NCBI RefSeq assembly: GCF_014696875.1
Contig: NZ_JACJQV010000211.1
Location: forward strand, 33,680-97,679
DNA: 64,000 nucleotides
Source of the DNA: Microcystis wesenbergii FACHB-1317
GTDB lineage: Bacteria; Cyanobacteriota; Cyanobacteriia; Cyanobacteriales; Microcystaceae
Reading direction: 5' to 3'
Part shown: positions 27,150 to 35,794 of the stretch, piece after piece
Layout: the number at the start of each line of letters is the position of its first letter
How positions within the stretch are numbered: position 1 is the stretch's first letter
The notes under the pieces: generated by a model
The model's database searches: none
Told to the model about the DNA's origin: nothing
What the model saw: only the letters and a program-made list of their open reading frames with translations
Program-made: the position numbers and the translations under genes

Positions 27150-27983
27150 ATGACCGTTGAATGGCAATCCGTCAAAACCTACGAGGATATTCTTTACCAT
27201 AAATGGGGGGGAATCGCCAAAATCACTATAAATCGCCCCCATAAGCGTAATGCCTTCCGTCCGAAGACAGTTTTTGAGCTTTACGACGCTTTCTGTGATG
27301 CTCGCGAGGATGCCCGCATTGGGGTAGTATTGCTCACGGGTGCAGGTCCCCACAGCGACGGCAAATATGCTTTTTGTTCCGGCGGCGATCAGACGGTGCG
27401 CGGTCAGGCGGGTTATATTGGCGATGATGGCGTACCCCGGCTCAATGTGCTGGATTTACAGAAATTAATTCGCTCCATCCCCAAGGTAGTTATCGCGCTG
27501 GTGGCAGGTTATGCGGTCGGGGGCGGTCATGTTTTGCACTTGGTTTGTGATTTAACCTTAGCGGCGGATAACGCCATTTTCGGCCAGACCGGTCCGAAAG
27601 TGGGCAGTTTTGACGGCGGTTTTGGCTCTAGTTATCTGGCCCGGGTGGTCGGTCAGAAAAAGGCTCGCGAGATTTGGTTTCTCTGTCGGCAGTATAACGC
27701 CCAACAAGCTTTAGACATGGGTTTGGTTAACCATGTCGTCCCGGTGGAGGAATTAGAGCGGGAAGGGATTAAATGGTCCTTAGAAATTCTCGAAAAAAGT
27801 CCCTTGGCGATTCGCTGCCTAAAATCGGCTTTTAATGCTGATTGTGATGGTCAAGCGGGTTTACAGGAGTTAGCGGGCAATGCCACTTTACTCTACTATA
27901 TGACCGCCGAAGGAGCCGAAGGTAAACAGGCTTTCCTGGAAAAACGTCCCCCCGATTTTAGTCAATATCCTTGGCTACCCTAA
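27150..27983 (+). CDS. menB: 1,4-Dihydroxy-2-naphthoyl-CoA synthase
   Basis: A 277-aa crotonase-fold enzyme closing the naphthoquinone ring in phylloquinone synthesis, needed for photosystem I. Visible motifs are [26 protein letters not shown] (oxyanion loop), [32 protein letters not shown] and the C-terminal [14 protein letters not shown] prefer ATG 27150 ([13 protein letters not shown]); a GTG lies 18 bases upstream in frame. Confidence 0.95.
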   Translation: MTVEWQSVKTYEDILYHKWGGIAKITINRPHKRNAFRPKTVFELYDAFCDAREDARIGVVLLTGAGPHSDGKYAFCSGGDQTVRGQAGYIGDDGVPRLNVLDLQKLIRSIPKVVIALVAGYAVGGGHVLHLVCDLTLAADNAIFGQTGPKVGSFDGGFGSSYLARVVGQKKAREIWFLCRQYNAQQALDMGLVNHVVPVEELEREGIKWSLEILEKSPLAIRCLKSAFNADCDGQAGLQELAGNATLLYYMTAEGAEGKQAFLEKRPPDFSQYPWLP

Positions 27984-28480
27984 TCAGTGATCAGTAAACA
28001 GTAAACAGTAATCAGTGGGAAGTGGGGAGTGGGAAGTGGGAAGTGGGAAATGGGGAGATAGGGGAATGGGGAAGTGAGGAGAAAAAAGCGTTCGACAAAA
28101 GCTCACGCCGAAGTCTGATGGCTGATAGCTAAAAGGCTGGCTGCTCCTTCAGATTCAGGCTCGCCAGCTATCTTCTCGCTGGAATCGCCATTAAAATTTC
28201 AATGCTATAAGTGGGTGGGTGGAATTAAATATAACCCACATTCCGCACCCTAAGTGTCACAAGGTCTCAAAAGAGGAAGATGCCTGAGTCAAAATACTTA
28301 TCTAGAGGAGTGAGTTGGCGGCAAGCTGCCACCAACTAAGCCGAAAATTTCAGGGTTCCCCCGGTCATTCTCAATAAACAGTGCTTGTTGAGAATAACCG
28401 AGCAATCAGACTTAACATCTAGGGGGAGATGTTCCAGTTGCTCCCTTTGTTTTGTCACCCCTGGAAGTCAATCCATCTGG
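27984..28480. other. 497-bp gene-free stretch of repeats and hairpins
   Basis: It opens with CAGTAAACAGTAATCAG and GTGGGGAGTGGGAAG tracts. Later it has a fragment of the GGTGGGTGGAATTAAATATAA element end (~28209-28236), a hairpin GTTGGCGGCA...TGCCACCAAC (28314-28336) and another at 28363-28398. No coding frame is supported. Confidence 0.65.
28363..28398. repeat. 12-bp stem hairpin beyond the IS1634-type transposase end
   Basis: GGTCATTCTCAA and TTGAGAATAACC pair with one mismatch, about 80 bases past the transposase stop. It may lie in the IS terminal region, but I cannot define the IS end. Confidence 0.5.
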
Positions 28481-29329
28481 TCAAGATAAGAGATAATATT
28501 CCTGGCCAGGTTTGGGAAAAAATCTCAAAATGTTGCGCCTCTCATCCGTTAAGTTACTAATCTTTTGATTGTCTTGAATAGGTCGGAGATGAATTCCTTG
28601 AAAGTTCTGAAATATCCAGCGTAATGTTGGTCGGTCAGTTGACTTACCCAACGGATTTTTGAGTCCCGTCTCCTGCTGTTTTAAATTCAGACGAAGTTGT
28701 CTTTGACCAATAGTATAAACCAGCAGGCACAAGCCCATGAGCATGGCCATGACCTCAATTCTATGGGGAGATTTGAGAAAGACACTGTGGGCAAAAAAGC
28801 AGGGGTCTTTGAGATAAGAAAAGAAAATGCTCTTTCCGGCGCTTGTTGCCCTTTATATTTTTTGAGTATATCCTCACTGCTCAATCGTTGTTTCGCCAAT
28901 TTGTTAGTCGCTAAAACGAATCGTCCTGCTCGTTTCTTTAGCCTCTCAATGGCGGACAAATTCAACTCTAATTCGGCTTGAACCTGATAGCCTTGAGAGG
29001 GCAAATCGTCTTTTGATTTGAGTTTTGACCGCTCTCGTCTCAGGCGGAATGAGATTGACTTTAATCTCCGTTAACTGATGATATTTTAAGGAGTCAGATA
29101 ATCCTTTGGCTATCGCCAACGCCACCGCTCTATTCTCAAATTCTCTTCGGGATAGTTGCCGGATTTTTTCTTATGCCCAATTCTTTTCCTGCTCGATTTT
29201 TTTCTCTAATTTTTTCAAGTCTGATTCTTTTCTAGCTTGACTTTCAACTAGCAACCATCTTGGTTCTATCCCCCTTTTTAACTGTTTTTGGATAAATTGT
29301 TCTTGATTGGGTTTTAGTTGAATATTCAT
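28481..29329 (-). pseudogene. IS1634-type transposase wreck, with ParD-like N-terminus at its head
   Basis: Reading 5' to 3' on the minus strand, the first ~20 codons from ATG 29329 (MNIQLKPNQEQFIQKQLKRG) look like a ParD/CopG antitoxin start. They pass without a break into IS1634-type sequence (PRWLLVESQARKESDLKKLE). A stop lies at 29171-29173, a frameshift near 29000 before GYQVQAELELNLSAIERLKK, and a second near 28750 before MAMLMGLCLLVYTIGQRQL. The end is ISNLTDERRNILRFF. The N-terminal catalytic half is absent, so it is inactive. Confidence 0.8.
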
Positions 29330-29688
29330 GATGACTTTTGTAAGGTTAAGGGTTAAGTCGAGTGTCCTGTTTCATTTTACTACAAGGATTAGCTAAAATA
29401 GGTTAGTTGAGGTGCATTACATAACATTAACGCCCCTTCCGAGATCGGCGATCGCTCCTTGTTTGAGTTGGTCAATGAGAGCATTATCTCGTTCCCCGGT
29501 TCTACCTGAATATTGCTTTAAGGCAGAGCCTTGAAACAAGGGAAATGAGTAGGTAGGGTGCGTTAGGAGCGCGACAATATTATTTAATTTACATTAATTA
29601 CATACGCGACGTAACGCACCAATATTATCCTAAATCCCTTGAGTAACCCACAGAAAAGGGGTTTCTCCGAGAAACCCCTTTTCTACTC
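29330..29688. other. Repeat-bearing spacer
   Basis: No gene seen. It contains GGTTCTACCTGAA and AAGGCAGAGCCTT motifs like the hairpin array at 5.6 kb (~29498-29535) and the hairpin at 29652-29684. Confidence 0.6.
29652..29684. repeat. Perfect 15-bp hairpin, sister of 7660-7692
   Basis: AGAAAAGGGGTTTCT-CCG-AGAAACCCCTTTTCT. The one stem difference from the 7.66-kb copy is a double, pair-preserving change. Confidence 0.85.
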
Positions 29689-30204
29689 ATGCACTCATGC
29701 AAAAAGGGGAATAAATAATCAGTAGATCGTAGGTTGGGTTGAACGATAGTGAAACCCAACACTTTTAAATAATTGGGTTGGGTTTCGTTCCTCAACCCAA
29801 CCTACGGCTCTTTTAAATAATTGGGTTGGGTTTCGTTCCTCAACCCAACCTACGGCTCTCATGCACTCATGCAAAAAGGGGAATAAATAATCAGTAGATC
29901 GTAGGTTGGGTTGAACGATAGTGAAACCCAACACTTTTAAATAATTGGGTTGGGTTTCGTTCCTCAACCCAACCTACGGCTCTTTTAAATAATTGGGTTG
30001 GGTTTCGTTCCTCAACCCAACCTACGGCTCTCATGCACTCATGCAAAAAGGGGAATAAATAATCAGTAGATCGTAGGTTGGGTTGAACGATAGTGAAACC
30101 CAACACTTTTAAATAATTGGGTTGGGTTTCGTTCCTCAACCCAACCTACGGCTCTTTTAAATAATTGGGTTGGGTTTCGTTCCTCAACCCAACCTACGGC
30201 TCAA
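29689..30204. repeat. 172-bp tandem repeat, three copies
   Basis: Units start at 29689, 29861 and 30033, exactly 172 bp apart and essentially identical. Each holds GTAGGTTGGGTTGAACGATA with complementary AACCCAACCTACG segments, so each can fold, and each has an inner direct repeat of AATTGGGTTGGGTTTCGTTC. Identical minus-strand frames found here are repeat artefacts. Confidence 0.9.
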
Positions 30205-30461
30205 AAAAAAAAATCGACCCGCCCTAAGGCGGGAGACAAAGGGCAAAAGAGGGCTCTTCGGGACTTGGTATGGTTCGATAGGGGGGCATAAATCGACTAA
30301 ATCCTTATCTGGCAAGAGACTTAATTGATCAGTTCGCTCTAGATAAAAAATAATTAACAAAAATCGCTAAATGCCTTTCTCTATAAGGGTTCCATCTCTT
30401 ATAACCTCCGTCCATTGCATAACACAAACCGAAGAGCCCAAAAGAGCAAAAGAACAGAGGG

Positions 30462-32237
30462 TTAAAGTCCTGGGGAGACACACACCACCCGAAAACCGAG
30501 ATCGTCGTCGCGGTCGTCGCGGCGGAGGCCGTTGACGCGAACCGCGGAACGGCAGCGAAGAGGAACGTCGCCCCAGGAACCGCCCCGCAATATTTGATAA
30601 TCATTACCATTTTTTATCCAAGCACTGCCATCCGTCGGCGCTCCGATATAGTTATCATGCAAATTATCCTCGCACCACTCCCAAACATTGCCAATCATGT
30701 CATGGAGTCCCCAAGCATTGGGCTTTTTCTGACCCACAGGATGAGTTGTATTTTGAGAATTTCCGCCATACCAAGCATAATCTCCTAACTGATTAGCATC
30801 ATCACCAAAATAATAGCGAGTAGTTGTTCCCGCACGACAGGCATATTCCCATTCCGCTTCCGTCGGTAGGCGATAGGTTTTCCCTGTTATTTGACTCAAT
30901 TTCTGACAAAAAGCTTGAGCGTCATTCCAGCTAACTTGTTCTACCGGATTTTGCGGATTGTTTTGAAAATAAGAGGGCAGCGACGCTGCCGTTGCTTTCC
31001 TCTTACCTCTCAGCGATTTTTGAGATGTTGCATTTGTTCCCATTACTGCTTGATATTGTGCCTGAGTAACTGGATATTTCCCAATCGCAAAACTGTTTAC
31101 TTGAACTAGGTGTTGAGGCTTTTCATAACTTTCAGCATCGAGATCACTGTCAGGAGATCCCATGAGAAATTTACCTGCTGGTAAGCTCACCATCTTCAGT
31201 GTTACTCCATTGGGTAGGTTTTCGGTAGAGGTGATAATAAAATTCCCGACTCTCTCGATTACATGGTCGTTGATGCGTTGAATGGCGGTTTCCAGTTCGA
31301 TTTCCTCATCGGGGATTTCCACGTCTGTCCATTGCCATCCTTCCTGCTCGGCTCGCTCTAATGCGATCGCTAAACGGCCGCGCTTTTCTTCGCTGGTGAC
31401 GAGGAAATTGAGCAAACTAGCCGATAGATTCTCGTTTTTGCGGAAAGATACCGCCGATTCGGAACTAAGAATGTTCTGGACGAGGGATTCCACTTCGCTG
31501 ACACTGCGGGAAAGTTCCCCGTCAATGGTCGCTACTTGATCGATTAAGCCTTGAAACTGCCCGATAATTGGTTTTAGGTATTGTTCTAGATTAATGGCTA
31601 CTTTGGCCATTTCGATCGCTTCTTGTTCCAGACTATCTAACTCCAGCTGCAACTGATACACTTGTTTGTACCCGTTCAACTCGCCGATCATTTTCGAGAA
31701 AACCTGTTTTTGTGTATCCTGATCTTCAGCTAATTTCTGGATACTTTCGCTGATTAGGTCGATTTTCTTGAGCATGAGCAAGCTGGCGCGACCAACAAGA
31801 ATCACGGTGCGGAAAATCTGCTGTTTCTGTAGTCTCAGGGTATCTCGCAGTTCAGCCGAGCCGATGCTATTCTCCAAAGATTGGCGTTTTCGCTCTGTTT
31901 CTGCCAATTTCTGGCATTTAACCGCCACTGCCTCCTTGATTTCCTCGGTCAGTTCCAGAAAAAACCGCCGGTATTCATCCTTATGGTCGGTGAGAAATCC
32001 GATTAACTGGTTATAGTCCTTGACTAATCTTTCCAATTCTTGAAAAGTTTCCTCGAAATTGAGGGGTTCTTCTTTTTTCCTCAATCCTAGCCATGTATTG
32101 CGGACCCGTTTTCCAGTTTTAATCAGTTGCTGTCTTTCTTGAATCTGATCCTGCAAAATTAATAAATCGGGGCGATTTAGTTGGGGAAGTTGATAGGTTT
32201 TCCGATAAAGCTTGATTTTCGCCGTTTCTTCTGCCAT
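30462..32237 (-). CDS. Coiled-coil protein with C-terminal FGE-sulfatase (SUMF1) fold; candidate DGR target
   Basis: A 591-aa protein. Residues 1-~330 are helical and charged, with long coiled-coil runs. Residues ~345-590 are an FGE-sulfatase/C-type-lectin-like domain: MVSLPAGKFLMGSP, KPQHLVQVNSFAIGKYPVTQ, NPVEQVSWNDAQAFCQKL, YRLPTEAEWEYACRAGT, GLHDMIGNVWEWCEDN, ILRGGSW and GFRVVCVSP. This fold carries the variable region in many DGR-diversified proteins, and the 25 residues between GGSW and GFRVV look diversified. A ~20-residue insert (SLRGKRKATAASLPSY) is encoded by a palindrome. Whether it modifies sulfatases is doubtful; ligand display is more likely (inference). Confidence 0.8.
   Translation of the reverse strand: MAEETAKIKLYRKTYQLPQLNRPDLLILQDQIQERQQLIKTGKRVRNTWLGLRKKEEPLNFEETFQELERLVKDYNQLIGFLTDHKDEYRRFFLELTEEIKEAVAVKCQKLAETERKRQSLENSIGSAELRDTLRLQKQQIFRTVILVGRASLLMLKKIDLISESIQKLAEDQDTQKQVFSKMIGELNGYKQVYQLQLELDSLEQEAIEMAKVAINLEQYLKPIIGQFQGLIDQVATIDGELSRSVSEVESLVQNILSSESAVSFRKNENLSASLLNFLVTSEEKRGRLAIALERAEQEGWQWTDVEIPDEEIELETAIQRINDHVIERVGNFIITSTENLPNGVTLKMVSLPAGKFLMGSPDSDLDAESYEKPQHLVQVNSFAIGKYPVTQAQYQAVMGTNATSQKSLRGKRKATAASLPSYFQNNPQNPVEQVSWNDAQAFCQKLSQITGKTYRLPTEAEWEYACRAGTTTRYYFGDDANQLGDYAWYGGNSQNTTHPVGQKKPNAWGLHDMIGNVWEWCEDNLHDNYIGAPTDGSAWIKNGNDYQILRGGSWGDVPLRCRSAVRVNGLRRDDRDDDLGFRVVCVSPGL
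30498..30572 (-). other. Candidate DGR variable region (25 codons)
   Basis: Between the invariant GGSW and GFRVV of the FGE domain, the residues that are Asn-rich in template-like relatives read GDV, LR, V, VNGL, DD and DDDL. All these codons are NNC or NNT (GGC GAC GTT, CTT CGC, GTT, GTC AAC GGC CTC, GAC GAC GAT CTC). Scaffold codons (CCT, TGC CGT TCC GCG, CGC) are those of the family. This is the footprint expected from A-to-N mutagenesis of AAC/AAT codons. No template repeat is seen in the window. Confidence 0.55.
30970..31005. repeat. In-frame palindromic insert inside the FGE-fold gene
   Basis: TAAGAGG (30970-30976) pairs with CCTCTTA (30999-31005), and inside it GGCAGCG pairs with CGCTGCC. 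In the coding frame it yields KRKATAASLPSY between AVMGTNAT and NNPQNPVEQ, where relatives have only a few residues. Confidence 0.6.
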
Positions 32238-32450
32238 CGCCTTGGTCGCTGAGGGTGAGTTTTTTCTATTTTAGCCCGATTTTTTGATCAGCTAAGACGT
32301 ATCTTAACCGCCTATCCTTAAACCCCCCCCGATGTCGGTAGGGTAGATTCATAGTAGGATAGATTCATCGTAGGGTTGATTCATGAATCAACCCTACCCC
32401 GATGTCGGGGGTTTGGGGGTCTTGCCTCTTGCCTCTTCTCAACAAGCAAT
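32238..32450. repeat. Repeat-filled spacer with 28-nt perfect palindrome
   Basis: A perfect palindrome at 32370-32397 (GTAGGGTTGATTCA|TGAATCAACCCTAC) is bracketed by CCCCCGATGTCGG and CCCCGATGTCGGGG, followed by CTTGCCTCTTGCCTCTTC. The last tract abuts the point where hicA is cut. Confidence 0.85.
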
Positions 32451-32504
32451 TTAAATTACGAACAGCATAATGTCTTTGCCGGATAGTTGTTTCAGCTTAG
32501 GCAT
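32451..32504 (-). pseudogene. HicA toxin remnant, truncated after ~12 residues
   Basis: The ATG at 32504 overlaps the hicB stop by eight bases (ATGCCTAA). It reads MPKLKQLSGKDI, the canonical HicA N-terminus, then MLFVI-stop in non-homologous sequence. The dsRBD-like core and catalytic His are missing. Confidence 0.8.
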
Positions 32505-32733
32505 ATTCTGGCTGTAACTCAAATGTAATCTGTAGAGAAGGTTTGGCAACTAGACCGAACTCCCTGGGGTCTTCTCCCTCTAAATGCAGTAAAATGGCTT
32601 CTTGGAGATTATTAACCACCTCATCTAAGGTATTTCCCTGGGTGACAATCGAAATTTCCACGCATTCACCTACATATCCTTTTTGTTCACCAGAACGAAT
32701 AATTGCATTAACTTTTGGACTTAATGTTGTCAT
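32497..32733 (-). CDS. hicB: HicB-family antitoxin, intact, toxin lost
   Basis: A 78-aa protein of the short HicB type: an N-terminal strand region (VNAIIRSGEQKGYVGECVEI), TQGNTLDEVVNNLQEAILLHL (the HicB helix) and an acidic tail. It is upstream of, and overlaps, the hicA remnant, the hicBA order common in cyanobacteria. The full length is retained although nothing remains to neutralise locally. Confidence 0.8.
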   Translation of the reverse strand: MTTLSPKVNAIIRSGEQKGYVGECVEISIVTQGNTLDEVVNNLQEAILLHLEGEDPREFGLVAKPSLQITFELQPEYA

Positions 32734-32921
32734 AATTGCTCATGTTTATTTTTTGCTTATTTAGATTTATGGCAATTGAGCAAGGTACGGGTCATTGATC
32801 CATTATAACTGACTTTTTCCCTAAGCTGTCAAATTCATCTAGTTTTCTAGAAATCTCGGCCAGAGGCGAAAAAATCAGCGACAATGATATAAATGGAGTT
32901 ATCAACACAAGTAAAGCGATT

Positions 32922-33569
32922 ATGACTGTAGCCACGACGAACGCCCGAGATATTTTCCGCTCCGCCTACGAAAACCGTTACACTTGGGATGAACGATTCC
33001 CCGGTTACACTGCCGATATTATCCTCACCCAAGGGGAGGAAGTCCATACGGGCAAAATTCAAGTTAATGCCGATTATAGTGTGGAAGTAACGGGCATTGA
33101 TGACGAGAAAGTGCAAGAAAGTATCTATAATCAAATGCGCGACATCGTTACTCACCGTAAAAGAGGCAATTTTGATGCTTCCCACGGCAAAAACCAGTTT
33201 AATTTTGGGCAAGATGATCCCACCGGTGCGGTAGAAATTCTTGTCACCGGCGATGCGATGGGGTCTAATTATAAGGTCCGCGGCCAGGAAATCTGTCAAG
33301 TCAGTCGAGTCATGGGACCGATGGCTTTTACTATTAATACCGAGGAAAGTCTCGATACGGGAGAAGGTTATATTTCTATTCGCTATAATGCCATTTTCCG
33401 CAATGCTAAAACCGATGAATTAAAGGGAAAACGTGACTTTAAGGAAACCTACGAAAAAATCGGTAATTATTATTTACCCTCCTGTCAAGTGATTAACGCA
33501 ATCGATGCGGGGGGCGAAAAATTCACCACAGAATTCACTTTTATCAATCTACAGCTTTTAGAAGCTTAA
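32922..33569 (+). CDS. DUF3386 family protein
   Basis: A 215-aa soluble beta-rich protein with DIFRSAYENRYTWDERFPGY (~9-28) and GEKFTTEFTFINLQLL at the end, as in DUF3386 proteins of cyanobacteria and plastids. Role unknown. A conserved NFGQDDPTGAVEILVTGDAMG stretch lies mid-protein. It precedes the nfu gene by ~70 bases in the same direction. Confidence 0.75.
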   Translation: MTVATTNARDIFRSAYENRYTWDERFPGYTADIILTQGEEVHTGKIQVNADYSVEVTGIDDEKVQESIYNQMRDIVTHRKRGNFDASHGKNQFNFGQDDPTGAVEILVTGDAMGSNYKVRGQEICQVSRVMGPMAFTINTEESLDTGEGYISIRYNAIFRNAKTDELKGKRDFKETYEKIGNYYLPSCQVINAIDAGGEKFTTEFTFINLQLLEA

Positions 33570-33642
33570 GGGTTATCCCCGCCCAAAAAGCGTTAGGATC
33601 GAAGTAACTACACTGTAATAAATCTCTGACCAGAAGCTGATT

Positions 33643-33879
33643 ATGTCTTTAACACTGACTCCCAATAACGTCGAACAAGTCTTAGATGAAATGCGCCCCT
33701 ACCTGATGGCGGATGGTGGTAACGTGGAATTAGTCGAAATCGACGGGCCAGTCGTCAAACTGCGTCTTCAAGGCGCTTGCGGTTCCTGTCCCAGTTCCAC
33801 CATGACCCTAAAAATGGGCATCGAACGTCGTCTCCGGGAAATGATTCCCGAAATTGCCGAAGTTGAACAAGCTTTCTAA
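33643..33879 (+). CDS. nfu: NifU-like Fe-S scaffold protein
   Basis: A 78-aa stand-alone Nfu domain, the essential Fe-S scaffold type in cyanobacteria that delivers clusters to photosystem I and other proteins. [14 protein letters not shown] (~20-33) and the cluster-binding CGSC (46-49) inside [16 protein letters not shown] are diagnostic. Followed by a strong hairpin. Confidence 0.95.
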   Translation: MSLTLTPNNVEQVLDEMRPYLMADGGNVELVEIDGPVVKLRLQGACGSCPSSTMTLKMGIERRLREMIPEIAEVEQAF

Positions 33880-33906
33880 ATCTTGGTTCAATTAATTCTC
33901 ACCACC

Positions 33907-33937
33907 GCCCGATTGCTAATTTAATTAGCGATCGGGC
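33907..33937 (+). terminator. Hairpin terminator after nfu
   Basis: GCCCGATTGCTAATT pairs with AATTAGCGATCGGGC (one G-T wobble), 27 bases after the stop, then AT-rich sequence. No clean T-run. Confidence 0.6.
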
Positions 33938-34078
33938 ATAATATTAATTATATATTTTCTTCTGCAAGATTGATAAAACTACAGAATTAATTAAGGTAAA
34001 AAGTATCTTTTTTAGCCGATTAACCAGCCAATTAAGCATTAACATATACTTGAAAATTTTTATTAAAACTCAAAAATT

Positions 34079-35167
34079 ATGACGGAAAATATCCCCACCA
34101 TTGTGGTCATGCACGGCGACCAAACTGGAGAAGAACTATTACTAGAAGCTCTGAGAGTGTTGCAACCCTCGATAATTCGTCAACCGCTTAACTTTGCCGA
34201 TTTTGATCTTAGTTTAGCCCAGCGTCGCCAGAGTAACAATCAAGTGGTTCATGAGGCCGCCGAAGCGACTCTCAAAACCGGATTAGCTCTGAAAGCTGCT
34301 ACTATCACCCCAGAAATTAAAGGAGATGTGGGCAGTCCCAACGCTATCTTAAGAGAAGCAATGAATTCTCAGGTAATTCTCCGCATTGGTCGCCGTATCC
34401 CCGGTATTCGTCCGATTGGGGGCGTTTATTCTCCCATTGCCATTGTCCGCATGGCCGTTGACGATGCCTACGGGGCCAAAGAATGGCGAGAAACCACCGC
34501 CACCGGCGATGAAATTGCCTATCGTACCTCGCGCATTTCTAGGGCTACCAGTCGCGCTGTGGCCGAGTTTACCTTTCAACAGGCCAAAAAAACTGGGGCG
34601 CGGGTATTTGGCGGCCCAAAATTCACCGTTAGTGCCACCTACGAAGGGATGTTCAAAGAGGAATTAGACGCAGCAGCCCAAAGACATCCGGAAGTGCGTT
34701 ATCAACCCCTGTTAATTGATGCAACTTTTGCCCTACTTTTACAAACCGACGGCGAAGCTTTGGTGATTCCAGCACTTAATCGCGATGGCGATTTATTATC
34801 TGATTTTGTCTTGCAACTCTATGGCAGTATTGCCGGGGCCGAAAGTTTAGTTTTGGGATTTGATGAGGAGACCTTAGCAGTTAAAACTATTATGGCAGAA
34901 GCTCCCCACGGCACGGCCCCGGCTTTAGAGGGTAAAAATATCGCTAATCCCATGGCGATGATTTTAGCCTCGGCAGCTTTGTTAGGTTATATCGAAACTA
35001 GCGAAGCACGCAAAGCTTCCAGGGCAATTTATGAAAGTGTCTTTGAAACTATTCACGAGGGCAAAAAAACCCCCGATTTAGGGGGCCAAATGACCATGAG
35101 TGAGTTTACCGATGAGGTGATTCGTCGTGTGGTCAGTAAGTTAGAAGTTTGGTCTGCTTTGGGGTAA
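34079..35167 (+). CDS. Isocitrate/isopropylmalate dehydrogenase-family protein
   Basis: A 362-aa beta-decarboxylating dehydrogenase. Visible parts are VVMHGDQTGEELLLEALRVL at the start, GVYSPIAIVRM, YRTSRISRATSRAVAEFTFQ (the arginine/tyrosine region) and APHGTAPALEGKNIANPMAMILASAALL (nucleotide and metal site). The GDQTGEE phrase differs from GDGIGPE of typical LeuB/IDH, so substrate is unclear; it could be isocitrate or a homologue. The ATG is preceded by a long AT-rich leader. Confidence 0.75.
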   Translation: MTENIPTIVVMHGDQTGEELLLEALRVLQPSIIRQPLNFADFDLSLAQRRQSNNQVVHEAAEATLKTGLALKAATITPEIKGDVGSPNAILREAMNSQVILRIGRRIPGIRPIGGVYSPIAIVRMAVDDAYGAKEWRETTATGDEIAYRTSRISRATSRAVAEFTFQQAKKTGARVFGGPKFTVSATYEGMFKEELDAAAQRHPEVRYQPLLIDATFALLLQTDGEALVIPALNRDGDLLSDFVLQLYGSIAGAESLVLGFDEETLAVKTIMAEAPHGTAPALEGKNIANPMAMILASAALLGYIETSEARKASRAIYESVFETIHEGKKTPDLGGQMTMSEFTDEVIRRVVSKLEVWSALG

Positions 35168-35290
35168 GCTGCCGGCACACTGGTTAAGACTGGACTGGGG
35201 AAGGGGGAAAAAGCCGTAAGATTGCCTATTCCCTAATACCGAAAGCTTCTTACCTCACTATTCAGATAACCGCAATATTGCCGCTAATAG

Positions 35291-35794
35291 TTAAGCTAAC
35301 TTAAAGGCATCTCGCCAACACCAGCGCAACAGGGTAAAAGCGATTAAACCTTTAACCACTTCTAGACACCAGTAACCAATCTGCAAAGACATCATTTCTC
35401 CCGACATTCCCGACGCGGTAACGGGAGCTAGTAAACCCATAGCACTCAGATTGGGAGTGAGAAAATAGGTGTAAATTAGGGTGATTACTAAGAGAACACC
35501 GGCGAATAGGAGCGATCGATGTTCGGGGAGATGGATTAAGGTATGATAGCGGTGGAAGACAACAAAGCTACACAGCACAATCGCCGCACAAACTAATTCC
35601 AGATGGTTAAAAATGCCAAATAGCAAGTAACCAGCACTGGCAAAGCCATTTTGTGTCATCATGCCAGCTACGGATAAGCTGGGGAGAATGATTAAATCGA
35701 TGACGAAACTGGCACTTAACCAGAAACCGAGAACAACCATGGCTAGGGTTGTCCAATTAAACCAAGACCAATAACGCTCAACAAAAGTTTTCAT
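35291..35794 (-). CDS. DUF4149-type four-helix membrane protein
   Basis: A 167-aa protein with four hydrophobic segments (~15-35, ~55-80, ~92-112, ~140-160) and the pattern NWTTLAMVVLGFWLSASFVIDLIILPSL common to cyanobacterial DUF4149-like proteins. Probably in the inner membrane. Role unknown. Confidence 0.6.
   Translation of the reverse strand: MKTFVERYWSWFNWTTLAMVVLGFWLSASFVIDLIILPSLSVAGMMTQNGFASAGYLLFGIFNHLELVCAAIVLCSFVVFHRYHTLIHLPEHRSLLFAGVLLVITLIYTYFLTPNLSAMGLLAPVTASGMSGEMMSLQIGYWCLEVVKGLIAFTLLRWCWRDAFKLA

Noticed and set aside
28481..29004. Two separate small genes
   Set aside because: Both are frame-shifted pieces of one IS1634-type transposase.
29719..30139. Two identical 82-aa minus-strand frames
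   Set aside because: They lie wholly inside the 172-bp tandem repeat and simply translate its self-complementary units; no ribosome site or protein character.
29689..30204. CRISPR array
   Set aside because: The units are 172-bp contiguous identical repeats without unique spacers, and no cas gene is present. The ATCAGTT arrays are heptamers without spacers too.
30329..30610. 93-aa minus-strand frame over the end of the FGE-fold gene
   Set aside because: It reads the variable region in another frame; the FGE frame is clearly the coding one.
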